36,787 nt of DNA. Origin: Planctomycetota bacterium (GTDB lineage: Bacteria; Planctomycetota; UBA8108; UBA1146). The stretch covers positions 1-36,787 of the forward strand of contig JAPKAM010000016.1 in NCBI GenBank assembly GCA_028825265.1, read 5' to 3'. Both the position numbers and the translations under genes were made by a program. Within the stretch, counting starts at the first letter, position 1; each line of letters opens with the position of its first letter. Under the pieces are notes generated by a model that made no database searches, was not told the origin of the DNA, and saw only the letters and a program-made list of their open reading frames with translations. Of this stretch, positions 7,539 to 17,293 are shown one piece after another.

Positions 7539-9893
7539 ATGGCGATCACAGAAATTGACTCCAAACCAATCGTGGACGCGGTACCCAGTGCCGGACTGGG
7601 GAAGGCGACGGCCCACCGGTCCCCTCTTTGGAGGCCGGCACTGTTTCTCTGGATGGGCACAGTGGTGCCGTTGCAGTGGCCCCTGCCGAGCGGATTTCCC
7701 GCTCCCATTTTGCTGCTGGTGATCGGCGCCATCGGGTACTTCCCCGGTCCACGGGCACTCTTCCTTCGGACTTTTTTGCCCCTCGTGATTGGGTTCTTCA
7801 TCGGGCCGGGCCCGCCATCTCTGGAAGCGCACCTCCCCGCCGGGCCGGTCGAACTGGAAGCGGTGGTCTGCTCGCCGCCGCGCCAGGGTCAAGATCATCG
7901 AAAGTGGCATGGAGGAAGACGCTGGACCACCATCCGCGTCGATCAGATCCACCAAAATGACCGGCCCATCGTGGGGCACCTGTGGGTGACCTTGCCGGGA
8001 TCTGCCCGACTCGGTCGTGGCGATCGGGTGCAACTATTGCTGCGGGCGGGTTCAGGAAATCGCCGCAAGGTTCACTCGCCGGAGCAGTGGCACATCCTCG
8101 AAGCCGGTGGCTGGATGTCCCACGCCGATCACTGGCGTCAGGCGGCGATCGACCGATTGCTGGCCGCCGATGGCTGGTGGGGTTGTGCCCTGCTGCTGGG
8201 AGAAAGGGGACTGCTCGACGCCAGGACCCGCTCGACGATGCAGAAGACGGGCCTCGGACACCTGCTGGCGGTGAGTGGATTACATATCGGCATCGTGCTG
8301 GGGCTGTTTCTCTTTCTGGCCAAGCGACTTCGACCTCCCTGGTCCTCCCTGCTTCGCTGCAGCGGTGCGTTGGTGGTACTGGGTCAGGCGTTTCTTTCGG
8401 GCGCCGATCCACCGGCCATCCGAGCCGCCATGACCGGTGCAATGCTCGCCATCGGATTACTGGGAGGACGCATCCCTTCTCCTCTTCATGCCCTCTCCTT
8501 CTCGATGCTGATCTGGTGCGCGATGGGGTTGGCGCCTCCCGCTCCGGCAGCGACCATCTCGTTGTGTGCGGTGGCGGGGATTCACCTAGTTGGCGCCGGA
8601 CGAACTGATTCTCGCTCGATCCTGGCTGCCGGATTGGGAGCCTTCTTCGGGGCCCACGTGGCGCTCGCTTGGTATAGTCCTGAACTGTCGCCTCTGTCGC
8701 CGTTGTGGACGCTGGTGATGCTCCCTCCCATCTCGATCGGAATCGTGCTGGCGATGGTCCAGGTACTGTTTCTTGATCTGCTTCCCACACCACTGTTTCG
8801 CTCCGGATGGGAAGGGATCGGTGCACTGCTGGAAGCGATCACCCAACTGGCTGATCAAATGCCGTGGAGTCCCTGGATCGCGCCGGTGATCGGAGTGCCC
8901 GCCTTGTCGCTAGCGATGTTGGCACTGCTGCTGATCAGTGCCGGGCGGCTCCGTTTCGCCGTTGCGGCGCTGCTGGTCGCGCTGCTCTGCGTTGCCATCC
9001 AGGACTCGCTACCCGACCATGGCACGATGCGTCTGCTGCCCAGTGGCCGAGGTCAGTGCCTGCTGCTCGACTCGCCGGAGGCGACCCTGCTCTACGATGC
9101 AGGATCCCTCGATGCTCCCGATGGAGGAGCCGCACGGATCCGCCGAGCACTGTGGAGAGTGGGCCGCTCCCGCGTCGACTGGATCATTATCTCCCATCCC
9201 CATCTCGATCATTACTCGGCAGTGCCAGAGTTGATGGCGACCGGATCGGTCGGAGGCTTGCTGGTCTCGAGAAACTTATCTCTCTCTGCGGTGGGTCGGG
9301 CGTTGGAAAAGCAGGCTCAGCAGCATGGCGTGACGGTGAAACACCTCAGCACCGGCGACCGGATCAAGATCGGTCGCTGGCAACTTCGAATCGTGGTCAG
9401 CCCCGATCCACGAGTTCCCGGTCCCGCCATCTCGACCAACGATCGATCGATGGTGATCGAAGTGGAGGGCCCCCACGGTTCCATCTTGCTCCCGGGAGAC
9501 GCCGAGGCACCGCTGCTGAGCCGCGCCTCCCTCTCCGGCCCCATCGACCTCTTGCTGCTCCCTCATCACGGCTCACACAGTGTTCCGCTGGCGCAGTGGA
9601 TCGCACATCTGGCTCCACGTCAGGTGATCGTGTCGCGGCGCGGGCCGTTACCCCTAGAAACCCGTCAGGCACTCGCATCGGTGGGGATCACCTCGGTGGG
9701 AATCGCTGGAGAGCCGATTCTTAGCCACAGCAAGTTCAGTGACTCCGCTTCAGACCCCTTGCCCGATCCGCAACCGCTGTCGATGATATCGCTGCAGCCG
9801 GCGATCCTCTGTCGGCGCAAGAAAGGATTTCCAAGATGCCCGGTGGCCCCCAGGAATCGACATCCCAAGATCCCTGGAGTCTCTCCTTCATGA
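7539..9893 (+). CDS. comEC: ComEC/Rec2-family DNA uptake protein (competence membrane domain plus metallo-beta-lactamase domain)
   Basis: Hallmark LLAVSGLHIGIVLGLFLFLAKRLR, multiple TM segments, and C-terminal MBL motifs IIISHPHLDHYSAVPEL and LLLPHHGSHSVP. Start chosen at MAITEID (7539); the upstream ORF start at 7374 is less likely. Confidence 0.88.
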   Translation: MAITEIDSKPIVDAVPSAGLGKATAHRSPLWRPALFLWMGTVVPLQWPLPSGFPAPILLLVIGAIGYFPGPRALFLRTFLPLVIGFFIGPGPPSLEAHLPAGPVELEAVVCSPPRQGQDHRKWHGGRRWTTIRVDQIHQNDRPIVGHLWVTLPGSARLGRGDRVQLLLRAGSGNRRKVHSPEQWHILEAGGWMSHADHWRQAAIDRLLAADGWWGCALLLGERGLLDARTRSTMQKTGLGHLLAVSGLHIGIVLGLFLFLAKRLRPPWSSLLRCSGALVVLGQAFLSGADPPAIRAAMTGAMLAIGLLGGRIPSPLHALSFSMLIWCAMGLAPPAPAATISLCAVAGIHLVGAGRTDSRSILAAGLGAFFGAHVALAWYSPELSPLSPLWTLVMLPPISIGIVLAMVQVLFLDLLPTPLFRSGWEGIGALLEAITQLADQMPWSPWIAPVIGVPALSLAMLALLLISAGRLRFAVAALLVALLCVAIQDSLPDHGTMRLLPSGRGQCLLLDSPEATLLYDAGSLDAPDGGAARIRRALWRVGRSRVDWIIISHPHLDHYSAVPELMATGSVGGLLVSRNLSLSAVGRALEKQAQQHGVTVKHLSTGDRIKIGRWQLRIVVSPDPRVPGPAISTNDRSMVIEVEGPHGSILLPGDAEAPLLSRASLSGPIDLLLLPHHGSHSVPLAQWIAHLAPRQVIVSRRGPLPLETRQALASVGITSVGIAGEPILSHSKFSDSASDPLPDPQPLSMISLQPAILCRRKKGFPRCPVAPRNRHPKIPGVSPS

Positions 9894-10912
9894 CGCTGGA
9901 GTGGGTCGGAGACATCGATGGCTGCCTTCATATCATCGACCAGACACGGCTCCCCCAGCACAACCAGCAGCGAATCCTCAAGCACCCCGCCGATGTGATC
10001 GAGGCGATCCAGCAACTGGCGGTACGTGGAGCTCCGGCCATCGGAGTGGCCGCCGCCTACGGCTTATGCCTCGCGTTGCGTGGTTGTGACCAGATCGATC
10101 AGGTGCGAGCACTCTGGCAGGTCGCCATCGCTCCGATGCGCCAGGCTCGTCCCACCGCAGTCAATCTTCAACACATGGTCGATCGAATGAATCGCGTCGC
10201 CACCTCTCCGTCGTGCACCGATCTAGACGGAGTGAGCCTGAGGAATCGATTACTGGAGGAAGCGCGAGCCATCGAGGCGCAAGATCAACACTTTTGCCGA
10301 GCCATCGGCGCTGCGGGAGCGGAACTGATTCAGGATGGCGCTACCATCCTGACCCACTGCAATGCCGGAGCACTCGCCACCGCCGGTCAAGGGACGGCGC
10401 TGTCGGTGCTCTACCATGCGTGGCAAAACGGCAAACGGTTCAGGGTGCTCGCCGATGAGACCCGTCCTTTGCTGCAAGGCTCACGACTGACCGCCTGGGA
10501 ATTGCAACAATCAGGAATCCCGGTGGATGTCATCTGCGACGGTGCTTCCGGGAGTTTCTTCCAGTCGGGAGAGATCGACCTGGTCATCACTGGATCGGAC
10601 CGAGTCGCAGCCAACGGCGACGCCGCCAACAAGATCGGGACCTACACCATCGCCTCGCTCGCTCGAGCCCACGATGTACCCTTCTACATCGCAGCCCCTT
10701 CATCGACCTTTGATTTCTCGCTGGAGAATGGGGCTCAAATCCCCATCGAACAGCGATCCGAGCAGGAAATCTGGTCCATCGCTGGCGGTCAGCGCCCGCC
10801 GAAGGGGATCGGTTACAAGAATCCCGCCTTCGACATCACTCCAGCGTCTCACATCCGCGGCTGGATCACCGAGGCCGGAGTGCTGCAGCCACCCTTCGAG
10901 GCCATCCGCTGA
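9890..10912 (+). CDS. mtnA: S-methyl-5-thioribose-1-phosphate isomerase (MtnA, eIF2B-like)
   Basis: AVRGAPAIGVAAAYGL, LTHCNAGALATAGQGTALSVLYHA, DETRPLLQGSRLTAWEL, ITGSDRVAANGDAANKIGTY, PSSTFD. Start ATG overlaps the comEC stop (ATGA). Confidence 0.93.
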   Translation: MTLEWVGDIDGCLHIIDQTRLPQHNQQRILKHPADVIEAIQQLAVRGAPAIGVAAAYGLCLALRGCDQIDQVRALWQVAIAPMRQARPTAVNLQHMVDRMNRVATSPSCTDLDGVSLRNRLLEEARAIEAQDQHFCRAIGAAGAELIQDGATILTHCNAGALATAGQGTALSVLYHAWQNGKRFRVLADETRPLLQGSRLTAWELQQSGIPVDVICDGASGSFFQSGEIDLVITGSDRVAANGDAANKIGTYTIASLARAHDVPFYIAAPSSTFDFSLENGAQIPIEQRSEQEIWSIAGGQRPPKGIGYKNPAFDITPASHIRGWITEAGVLQPPFEAIR

Positions 10913-10970
10913 GCGGATCATCGACCGCCACAAGGAAACTGATGGCGATCAACTCTCATTCAATTCCAGA

Positions 10971-11477
10971 TCAATTCCCTGCGACCTTGCTGCGCAGTGC
11001 GTCATCCTTGGCCGCGACCTTGCTGGCCATCGTCGCCTTGTGATCTTCTAGTCTGGCACGCATCGTGGCATCGCTGGAGCCGACGATCTGGGCGGTCAAG
11101 ATCGCCGCGTTGACCGCACCCGGTTTCCCGATGGCGACGGTGGCCACCGGAACTCCAGGAGGCATCTGGACCGTCGCCAGCAGTGCATCCAGACCGTCGA
11201 GAGCGCTGGAATCGATGGGGACTCCGATCACCGGAAGGGTGGTCGAGGCCGCCATCACACCGGCCAGATGAGCGGCATGACCGGCCGCAGCGATGATGGC
11301 ACAATACCCCTCATCACAGGCGCCCCGGCTGAGGGCCTGGGCCACTTCCGGTGTACGGTGGGCAGAGCAGACTCGAACTTCGGCCTCGATCTCGAACTTC
11401 TGCAACTGGTCCACACACGATTCCATCACGGACCAGTCGCTGTCACTTCCCATCACTACCAATACCTTGGCACTCAT
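10971..11477 (-). CDS. purE: N5-carboxyaminoimidazole ribonucleotide mutase (PurE)
   Basis: [83 protein letters not shown]. Confidence 0.95.
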   Translation of the reverse strand: MSAKVLVVMGSDSDWSVMESCVDQLQKFEIEAEVRVCSAHRTPEVAQALSRGACDEGYCAIIAAAGHAAHLAGVMAASTTLPVIGVPIDSSALDGLDALLATVQMPPGVPVATVAIGKPGAVNAAILTAQIVGSSDATMRARLEDHKATMASKVAAKDDALRSKVAGN

Positions 11478-12388
11478 GATTGCTGTTCCTTCCAGGTTTC
11501 CCAATCGACCCCAGTGACACGCTGAAACAGTTCCCGGTAACGAGCGGTCGTTCCCTCGACCACATCCGCAGGAAGGTCAGGGGGCGGACCATCGCCAGTC
11601 CAGCCACAAGAAGCGAGATGGTCGCGAACATATTGCTTGTCGAAGGAAGGAGGGCTGATTCCCACTTGATACTGATCGGCAGGCCAGTAGCGAGATGAAT
11701 CGGCGGTCAGCACCTCATCGGCGAGGACTGGTCCATCGCCATCGAGTCCAAACTCGAATTTGGTGTCGGCCAAGATCAGCCCGCAGTCATCTGCGTGAGC
11801 ACGACCATGGTTGAACACTTCGACCGAGAGATTGCGCAAGGTGCTCATCAACTCGTGACCGACCCTATCTCCGGCAGCCTCGAATGAGATGTTCTCATCG
11901 TGGCCCTGGTGATTCTTCGCAGCCGGCGTGAAGATGGGATCGTCGAGGCGCTGTGCCTGACGCAAGCCTTCCGCCAACGGGATTCCACAGATGGAACCAG
12001 TCGCTTGGTAATCTTTCCAGCCGCTCCCGACCACGAATCCGCGAACCACACATTCGACTGGGATCATCTGAAGTTTCTGGACCAACATCGCTCGCGGCCC
12101 CCACTGACGGGCAGCGGTGCGAAACGGTTCCGGGAACTGCTCCGGATCGGTCGAGATCATGTGATGTCTAACACTCGATGGCAGTCGTTCGAGCCACCAA
12201 CGAGTCAGTTGAGTGAGGATCGCTCCCTTATCAGGGATCCCCTGGGGGAGAACCACATCGTAGGCGCTGACTCGATCGCTGGTGACCAGAAGTAGTTGAT
12301 CTCCCAGGTCAAAAATGTCGCGGACTTTTCCGCGCAAGATCGGTTCCACACCGTCCACGCTGATGTCTCGGATCGCAGTTGGATTCAT
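11474..12388 (-). CDS. purC: Phosphoribosylaminoimidazole-succinocarboxamide synthase (SAICAR synthetase)
   Basis: LRGKVRDIFDLGDQLLLVTSDRVSAYDVVLPQGIPDKGAILTQLTRWW, PVECVVRGFVVGSGWKDYQATG, ILADTKFEFG, DEVLTADSSRYWP. Stop overlaps the purE ATG. Confidence 0.95.
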   Translation of the reverse strand: MNPTAIRDISVDGVEPILRGKVRDIFDLGDQLLLVTSDRVSAYDVVLPQGIPDKGAILTQLTRWWLERLPSSVRHHMISTDPEQFPEPFRTAARQWGPRAMLVQKLQMIPVECVVRGFVVGSGWKDYQATGSICGIPLAEGLRQAQRLDDPIFTPAAKNHQGHDENISFEAAGDRVGHELMSTLRNLSVEVFNHGRAHADDCGLILADTKFEFGLDGDGPVLADEVLTADSSRYWPADQYQVGISPPSFDKQYVRDHLASCGWTGDGPPPDLPADVVEGTTARYRELFQRVTGVDWETWKEQQS

Positions 12389-12455
12389 CGTGAGCCCCTC
12401 CAGTTCATCGCCAGGATACACCTGAGCATCGCCGCTGTCACCGAAGCCAGTAATT

Positions 12456-13427
12456 TCAGATCAAGATCTCACGAGTTCCATCGGGGCGAACCTTCCAGCG
12501 CTGGTGGAGCCATAGCCCATCCGCCGGCGTTTCTCGGATCATCGACTCGATCCTGGTCGTGGTTGCAGCGGTGACCTGGAGCACGTGAGAACGAATATCC
12601 TCCCCCCAGGGCAAATCGGCGATCTCGCAGTGTATCCGGTAGCGCTTCCCCGCTTCCAGGCGACGAGCCTGGAGGTAGATCACCGGCACCTGGTAACGTC
12701 GGGTCAGTACCCCGATGGAAGGGGTCGTCGCCGCGGCTCGACCGAAGAAATTGACAAAAACACCGTCCCGGGTGTTCTGGTCGATGAGCAGCGCCAGGGA
12801 GGTTCCGGAGCGCAGCGCCCTCCCCATCTCGGGTAGCGCTCCGGCGGGATCGAGAATCGAAGCCACCGTCGCTCCTCTTAACCATTTCATGATCCCATCG
12901 ATATAGGCGTTCTTGACCGGGCGTGAGAGCAGCCCCAGCCGCCAGCCGCGCTGCACCAACAGCGGCAAGATCACCTCGAAGGGCCCTTGATGCCCACTGA
13001 CCAACAGGAAGGCTTCGCCCTGTTTCTGACGCTGATCCAATTGATCCCAGGGGCCGGACCAGATCACCGAATCGACAAATCGAGGATCCTGCAGCCAGTG
13101 CTGGATCTGGATCGCCTCGACCGCAGAGACCGCCACTCGACGCCAAGATTCGAGGCCGACGGAGTGGATCTTTCTCTCGGACCAGGTTGATCCAAACGCA
13201 TGACGGAGGTTACTGAGAGTCACCTTTCTGCGGCGCCGGGCGAGGAACCAGGCGGGAACCGCCAGCATTCGCGCAAATCCGCAGGCCAGCGAGGCCGGTA
13301 GCCACGCCAGCGGCAACACCACCAGCAAGGTTCCCAACGCCGAGATCCACGCCAACAAGCCATGCCGCTGGCGCGGTTTCGACCGACTCTGATCGCTTCG
13401 AGGACGCTGTTGCTCTTCTGTGATCAC
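12456..13427 (-). CDS. LpxL/HtrB-family lysophospholipid (lipid A biosynthesis) acyltransferase
   Basis: LVSGHQGPFEVILP (HX4E-type catalytic motif), ALLIDQNTRDGVFVNFFGRAAATTPSIGVLTRRYQVPVI, WLHQRWKVRP, N-terminal TM segment. Confidence 0.85.
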   Translation of the reverse strand: MITEEQQRPRSDQSRSKPRQRHGLLAWISALGTLLVVLPLAWLPASLACGFARMLAVPAWFLARRRRKVTLSNLRHAFGSTWSERKIHSVGLESWRRVAVSAVEAIQIQHWLQDPRFVDSVIWSGPWDQLDQRQKQGEAFLLVSGHQGPFEVILPLLVQRGWRLGLLSRPVKNAYIDGIMKWLRGATVASILDPAGALPEMGRALRSGTSLALLIDQNTRDGVFVNFFGRAAATTPSIGVLTRRYQVPVIYLQARRLEAGKRYRIHCEIADLPWGEDIRSHVLQVTAATTTRIESMIRETPADGLWLHQRWKVRPDGTREILI

Positions 13428-13570
13428 CGCTGGATTTGTCCTTGCTCTTTGGCGACTCTGTTCGAGATCCTCACCACCGAAGACGAGCCAAAAGGCCCGA
13501 TTGATTTCCAGTAGTGTGGGATGCGTCGAGGCCTTATTCTCCCCCTCCTCGCCTGAAAGGAAAGTTCATC

Positions 13571-14590
13571 ATGATCTATTCTCTGATCCTGTTCACGGTT
13601 CTGGGGGCGAATCCACAAGATGGGCCTCCGAAAGCCATGGATCGACTGGAGTTGGCCGATGGCACTGTGATCATCGGCACTCTGACTCAACTGGAGAACG
13701 GGATTTACACTATCGAGGTGGAAGCGGTGGGATCGATCCACATCCCCTTGGCTCGGGTCAGTGGCGCCCTGGTCGCCAATAACGCATCTCTGGTGACCGA
13801 TGCCGGAGAGACTCTCACCGGCCCGTTGCAGTTCATCGATGGATCCTGGCTGGTGCGCAACGCTCTCGGTGAGCGGAACATTGCCGATGCCCATGTGGTC
13901 GCCATCAATCCGACACCGGTCGCCCCCCCCGCCTCGACTCAGAAAGCGACGATTACCCTCAACGGCACTCGAACCACGGGCAACACCAGCACCACATCGG
14001 CATCGCTAAACATGGATTACACCTTTCGTTATCTCACACATCGATTCAACTCCAAACTGCACTGGGCCTACGGTGAAGATGAGGAGGTGATCAGCAAGAG
14101 AACCACTGGAGCCGAAATCAAGTATGATTTCTTTCCTCGGGACAGTTGGTATTTCTACACCAATTTCTCCGCTCGAAATGACCGATTTGCCGACCTCTCC
14201 CTGAGAACCACAGCAGGAATCGGCGCTGGAATTCAAATCCTCGATACCGATGCCATCACCTGGTCTCAGGAGTCGGGAATCTCTGCACTCAATGAGGATT
14301 TCATCACCGCCATCGATGAATCGACCAATACTCTGCGAGTGGCAGGGGATGTCCAGTGGAGCTTCGGCGATGGACGGATGGAGGCTTTCCACGACCACAC
14401 GCTGTTCATCTCGCTCGAAGATCCGTCCAATCTCCTGGCAGAGGGCCGTCTCGGCCTGCGAACCCGGATCATTGGGGGGCTCTCTCTCAACTCGCAGATC
14501 AACATTCGACATGACAGTTCCCCTCCGATCGGCGTCGAACAAGACGATCTCGAGTTCTTGCTGGGGATGGGATACAGCACCAGTTTTTGA
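13571..14590 (+). CDS. DUF481-type putative outer-membrane protein
   Basis: Signal-like N-terminus MIYSLILFTVLGA. GTRTTGNTSTTSASLNMDYTFRYLTHRFNSKLHWAYGEDEEVISKRTTGAEIKYDFFPRDSWYFYTNFSARNDRFADLSLRTTAGIGAGIQ is the DUF481 pattern. GAAAGGAAAG SD upstream. Confidence 0.82.
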   Translation: MIYSLILFTVLGANPQDGPPKAMDRLELADGTVIIGTLTQLENGIYTIEVEAVGSIHIPLARVSGALVANNASLVTDAGETLTGPLQFIDGSWLVRNALGERNIADAHVVAINPTPVAPPASTQKATITLNGTRTTGNTSTTSASLNMDYTFRYLTHRFNSKLHWAYGEDEEVISKRTTGAEIKYDFFPRDSWYFYTNFSARNDRFADLSLRTTAGIGAGIQILDTDAITWSQESGISALNEDFITAIDESTNTLRVAGDVQWSFGDGRMEAFHDHTLFISLEDPSNLLAEGRLGLRTRIIGGLSLNSQINIRHDSSPPIGVEQDDLEFLLGMGYSTSF

Positions 14591-14699
14591 CGGTATTGGG
14601 TGACCTTGATGTCTTGTGGCCCCTGACCGGGACTGCCATCATCCCCGATTGAGCGGTGGACCACAGGTCCACGAGGAAATCCTTGAAGGGAGACACTGG

Positions 14700-16079
14700 A
14701 TGAATTCGCTTTCCACCCGGCAGGATCCGCAACCGCAACAGGTCGCAGCGGATCGGCTTCACTGGGCCGACCAGCAGCTCGCCGAGATCCAGCGCCTGTC
14801 CCGGCTGTTTCCTGATCTGCCGGTCGAAGCACTGGTCAAGGAAGACCTGCTGAGGATCGGCGTTTCCTTCACTCGTGAATCTCTTCACTACTGTTCGAAC
14901 TACAAGAGCAAATCCTACTTCATCTTCAGTTTCGACATGGTGCCCATCGAATCGATGGATCAGCAGGAAAATCTCCGAGCCCCGGAAGAAATCCAGTTGG
15001 TGGCAGGCCCCTGGAAGTTCAACCGAACCACCGTCTCCGTTCGGGTCAATCCTCACTCTCCCTGGCGCATCGATGTGGCCGGAGATTCCCTGGCCCTGTT
15101 CTGTGGTGAGGAAGAAATTTCCACCGTCCAACTACAGAAGATTCCGGATTACTACCAGCAAAATTTGGAATCCGGGCAACCGGTAAATGAGGTGGCTCCC
15201 ACCATCGAATGGGGCTACCTGATCTATCTGACCGTCTACCGGAAGTGCCAGTACTTCGGCTTCAAGGAAGAGTGCCGCTTCTGCGACATCAATGAGAACT
15301 ATCGGCAACAGGTCGCAGCCGGACGGCCCTATCGAACCGTCAAGCCGATGGACGAGGTGCTGGAAGCTCTCTCCATCATCGATCACCTCGATGACGTTTC
15401 GCATGCCTACACCTTGACCGGTGGGTCGATCATCAGAAAATTGCGCGGACAGGGCGAGGCTGAATTCTATGCGGCCTATGCCAGGGCCATTGAAGAGCGC
15501 TTCCCAGGTCGCTGGATTCCCAAGGCGGTGACCCAGGCGCTACCAGTATCCGAGCAACAGATCCTCAAGGATGCAGGAATCCAGATCTATCACCCCAACT
15601 ACGAGATCTGGGATGAGCGTCTGTTCCCGTTGTTGTGCCCAGGCAAGGAGACCTACGTTGGAAGATCAGAATGGCACCGCCGCATCATCGATGCCGTCGA
15701 TGTCTTTGGTGCAGCCAATGTCATCCCGAACTTTGTCGCCGGGATCGAGATGTCACGTCCTCACGGCTACACCGATCCAGAGGCCGCGGTGGAATCGACC
15801 CGTGAGGGACTCGACTTCTTCATGAGCCAGGGAGTGTGCCCGAGATTCACCGTTTGGTGCCCCGAACCCCTTTCTCCGCTGGTCAAAGAACAGGGTGCTG
15901 TGGGAGAGGCTCAACCCCCGGCTCCGCTCGAGTACCATGCTCGATTACTGGTCGCCTGGCGGGATACTCATCAGAAGCATCAGTTACCGGTGCCGCCTGG
16001 ATACGGTCCTCCTGGAACGGGGAATGCGATTTTCAGTGTTTCCAGTTTCATGGATGTGATCCGGATCCCACAAGAGTAG
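14700..16079 (+). CDS. Radical SAM superfamily protein with non-canonical CX8CX2C cluster motif
   Basis: GYLIYLTVYRKCQYFGFKEECRFCDINENYRQQ, followed by a plausible TIM-barrel pattern (TLTGGSIIRKLRGQGEAEFY, GIEMSRPHGYTDPEAAVES). SD GAAGGGAGA upstream of ATG 14700. Confidence 0.75.
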   Translation: MNSLSTRQDPQPQQVAADRLHWADQQLAEIQRLSRLFPDLPVEALVKEDLLRIGVSFTRESLHYCSNYKSKSYFIFSFDMVPIESMDQQENLRAPEEIQLVAGPWKFNRTTVSVRVNPHSPWRIDVAGDSLALFCGEEEISTVQLQKIPDYYQQNLESGQPVNEVAPTIEWGYLIYLTVYRKCQYFGFKEECRFCDINENYRQQVAAGRPYRTVKPMDEVLEALSIIDHLDDVSHAYTLTGGSIIRKLRGQGEAEFYAAYARAIEERFPGRWIPKAVTQALPVSEQQILKDAGIQIYHPNYEIWDERLFPLLCPGKETYVGRSEWHRRIIDAVDVFGAANVIPNFVAGIEMSRPHGYTDPEAAVESTREGLDFFMSQGVCPRFTVWCPEPLSPLVKEQGAVGEAQPPAPLEYHARLLVAWRDTHQKHQLPVPPGYGPPGTGNAIFSVSSFMDVIRIPQE

Positions 16080-16108
16080 ACACCGGTCACGCTGCGGTCA
16101 CGGACTCG

Positions 16109-17293
16109 CTACCGGCACGGTCGAAGACTGGGGAAACCGGTCTCCTGATCGAACCCCAGTTGGAACTCTCCGTTGAGAAATCCGACCACCTTGGTGCCGA
16201 ACATCTCTCCGCGCCAACCCCTCAACAGGGAGTGATCGGCTTCGACCAGGTTGCCGGCGAAATGATCACGAACCAGGTTCTCCACATCCACGCCTCGAGC
16301 GACCAGTGGAGGAGCGATTCGCGCGGCTCGGCAGAGAGCACGCAGAGCAGAGGTCGAGAGTTCCAGAGCGGCTTCTTCCTGAGGCTCCAGTCTTCGCCTC
16401 TTGTCGAGAATCGGTAGATCTTCCTCGGCGACATCACGACCTCGCTGGACCGATGCCAGCAATGCGGAGCAATGACGTCGCAGATCCCTTGGATCGAGCC
16501 CCCGTATTTTCTCCAGTCCTTCTTCATCTCGAGGGGCACGACGTGCCACTTCGACCAGGATTTCATCGGGCAGTATTCGACGCCGAGGTCGATCCTTCGT
16601 CTGCGCTTCCGTTTCACGCCAGTGGAATAGTTCCATCAGGATCGCCATGCCGCGCTCTTTCAGTGTTCCGGCACGTTTCACCTTCCGAACACTCGTTTCA
16701 AGCAACGGACGATAGGTGGTCTCCTGGTCATATTTCTTCATCTCTTCGAGAGCCCACTTGATCCTCCCCTCCGACTCCAGCATCTCGGTCAGGCGATCAT
16801 GAATCGGCAGCAGGTGCCTGACATCATCGATGGCGTAGATCTCCTGTTCTCGGGTCAGGGGACGCCGGAGCCAATCGGTCCAAGATTCGCCCTTCTCCAC
16901 CACCACATCGAGCAATTGCCCACAGGTCGCGGCATAGGACGGCTGGAGTCCGAGTCCTAGAAAAGCTGCGGCGATCTGAGTATCGAAAATCGCCCTGGGA
17001 ATCTGATCGGAGAGTTGCTCGAGGATTTCTAGATCCTGGGAACCCGCATGGACCACCTTGATCACGGAAGGGTCGGAGATGGTCTCGATCAAAGGAGTCA
17101 GATCGACATCGCCGAGTGGGTCGATGAGAGCGAGGTCAGTCCCCACCGCAATCTGGATCAACGCCAACTGTGGGTAATAAGTTCGCTCCCGGATGAACTC
17201 GAGATCGATGCCGTATCGACCATCGGTCGTCGCTTTCTGCATCCATTGAGCCAGTATTTCAGATTCCTGGATATACACCCTGGTGCTCCTCAT
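16109..17293 (-). CDS. rnd: Ribonuclease D
   Basis: GIDLEFIRERTYYPQLALIQIAVGTDLALIDPLG (DEDD exonuclease motif I), KVVHAGSQDLEIL, DTQIAAAFLG, YAIDDVRHLLPIHDRL, and an HRDC-like C-terminal region. An alternative ATG lies at 17305. Confidence 0.9.
   Translation of the reverse strand: MRSTRVYIQESEILAQWMQKATTDGRYGIDLEFIRERTYYPQLALIQIAVGTDLALIDPLGDVDLTPLIETISDPSVIKVVHAGSQDLEILEQLSDQIPRAIFDTQIAAAFLGLGLQPSYAATCGQLLDVVVEKGESWTDWLRRPLTREQEIYAIDDVRHLLPIHDRLTEMLESEGRIKWALEEMKKYDQETTYRPLLETSVRKVKRAGTLKERGMAILMELFHWRETEAQTKDRPRRRILPDEILVEVARRAPRDEEGLEKIRGLDPRDLRRHCSALLASVQRGRDVAEEDLPILDKRRRLEPQEEAALELSTSALRALCRAARIAPPLVARGVDVENLVRDHFAGNLVEADHSLLRGWRGEMFGTKVVGFLNGEFQLGFDQETGFPSLRPCR

Noticed and set aside
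7375-7801. N-terminal extension of the CarboxypepD_reg ORF up to 7801
   Set aside because: The signal anchor MSRNTLIALGLVLGL starts at 7375, and the extension overlaps the divergent comEC gene and looks random.
7798-8826. 342-aa minus-strand ORF and 8864-9724 286-aa plus-strand ORF overlapping comEC
   Set aside because: Arg/Pro/Ser-rich out-of-frame translations of a well-supported comEC gene.
14656-14672. Hairpin GTGGACC-ACA-GGTCCAC between DUF481 and radical SAM genes
   Set aside because: Perfect 7-bp arms, but no T-tract and 28 bp upstream of the start codon; not enough to call a terminator or regulatory element.
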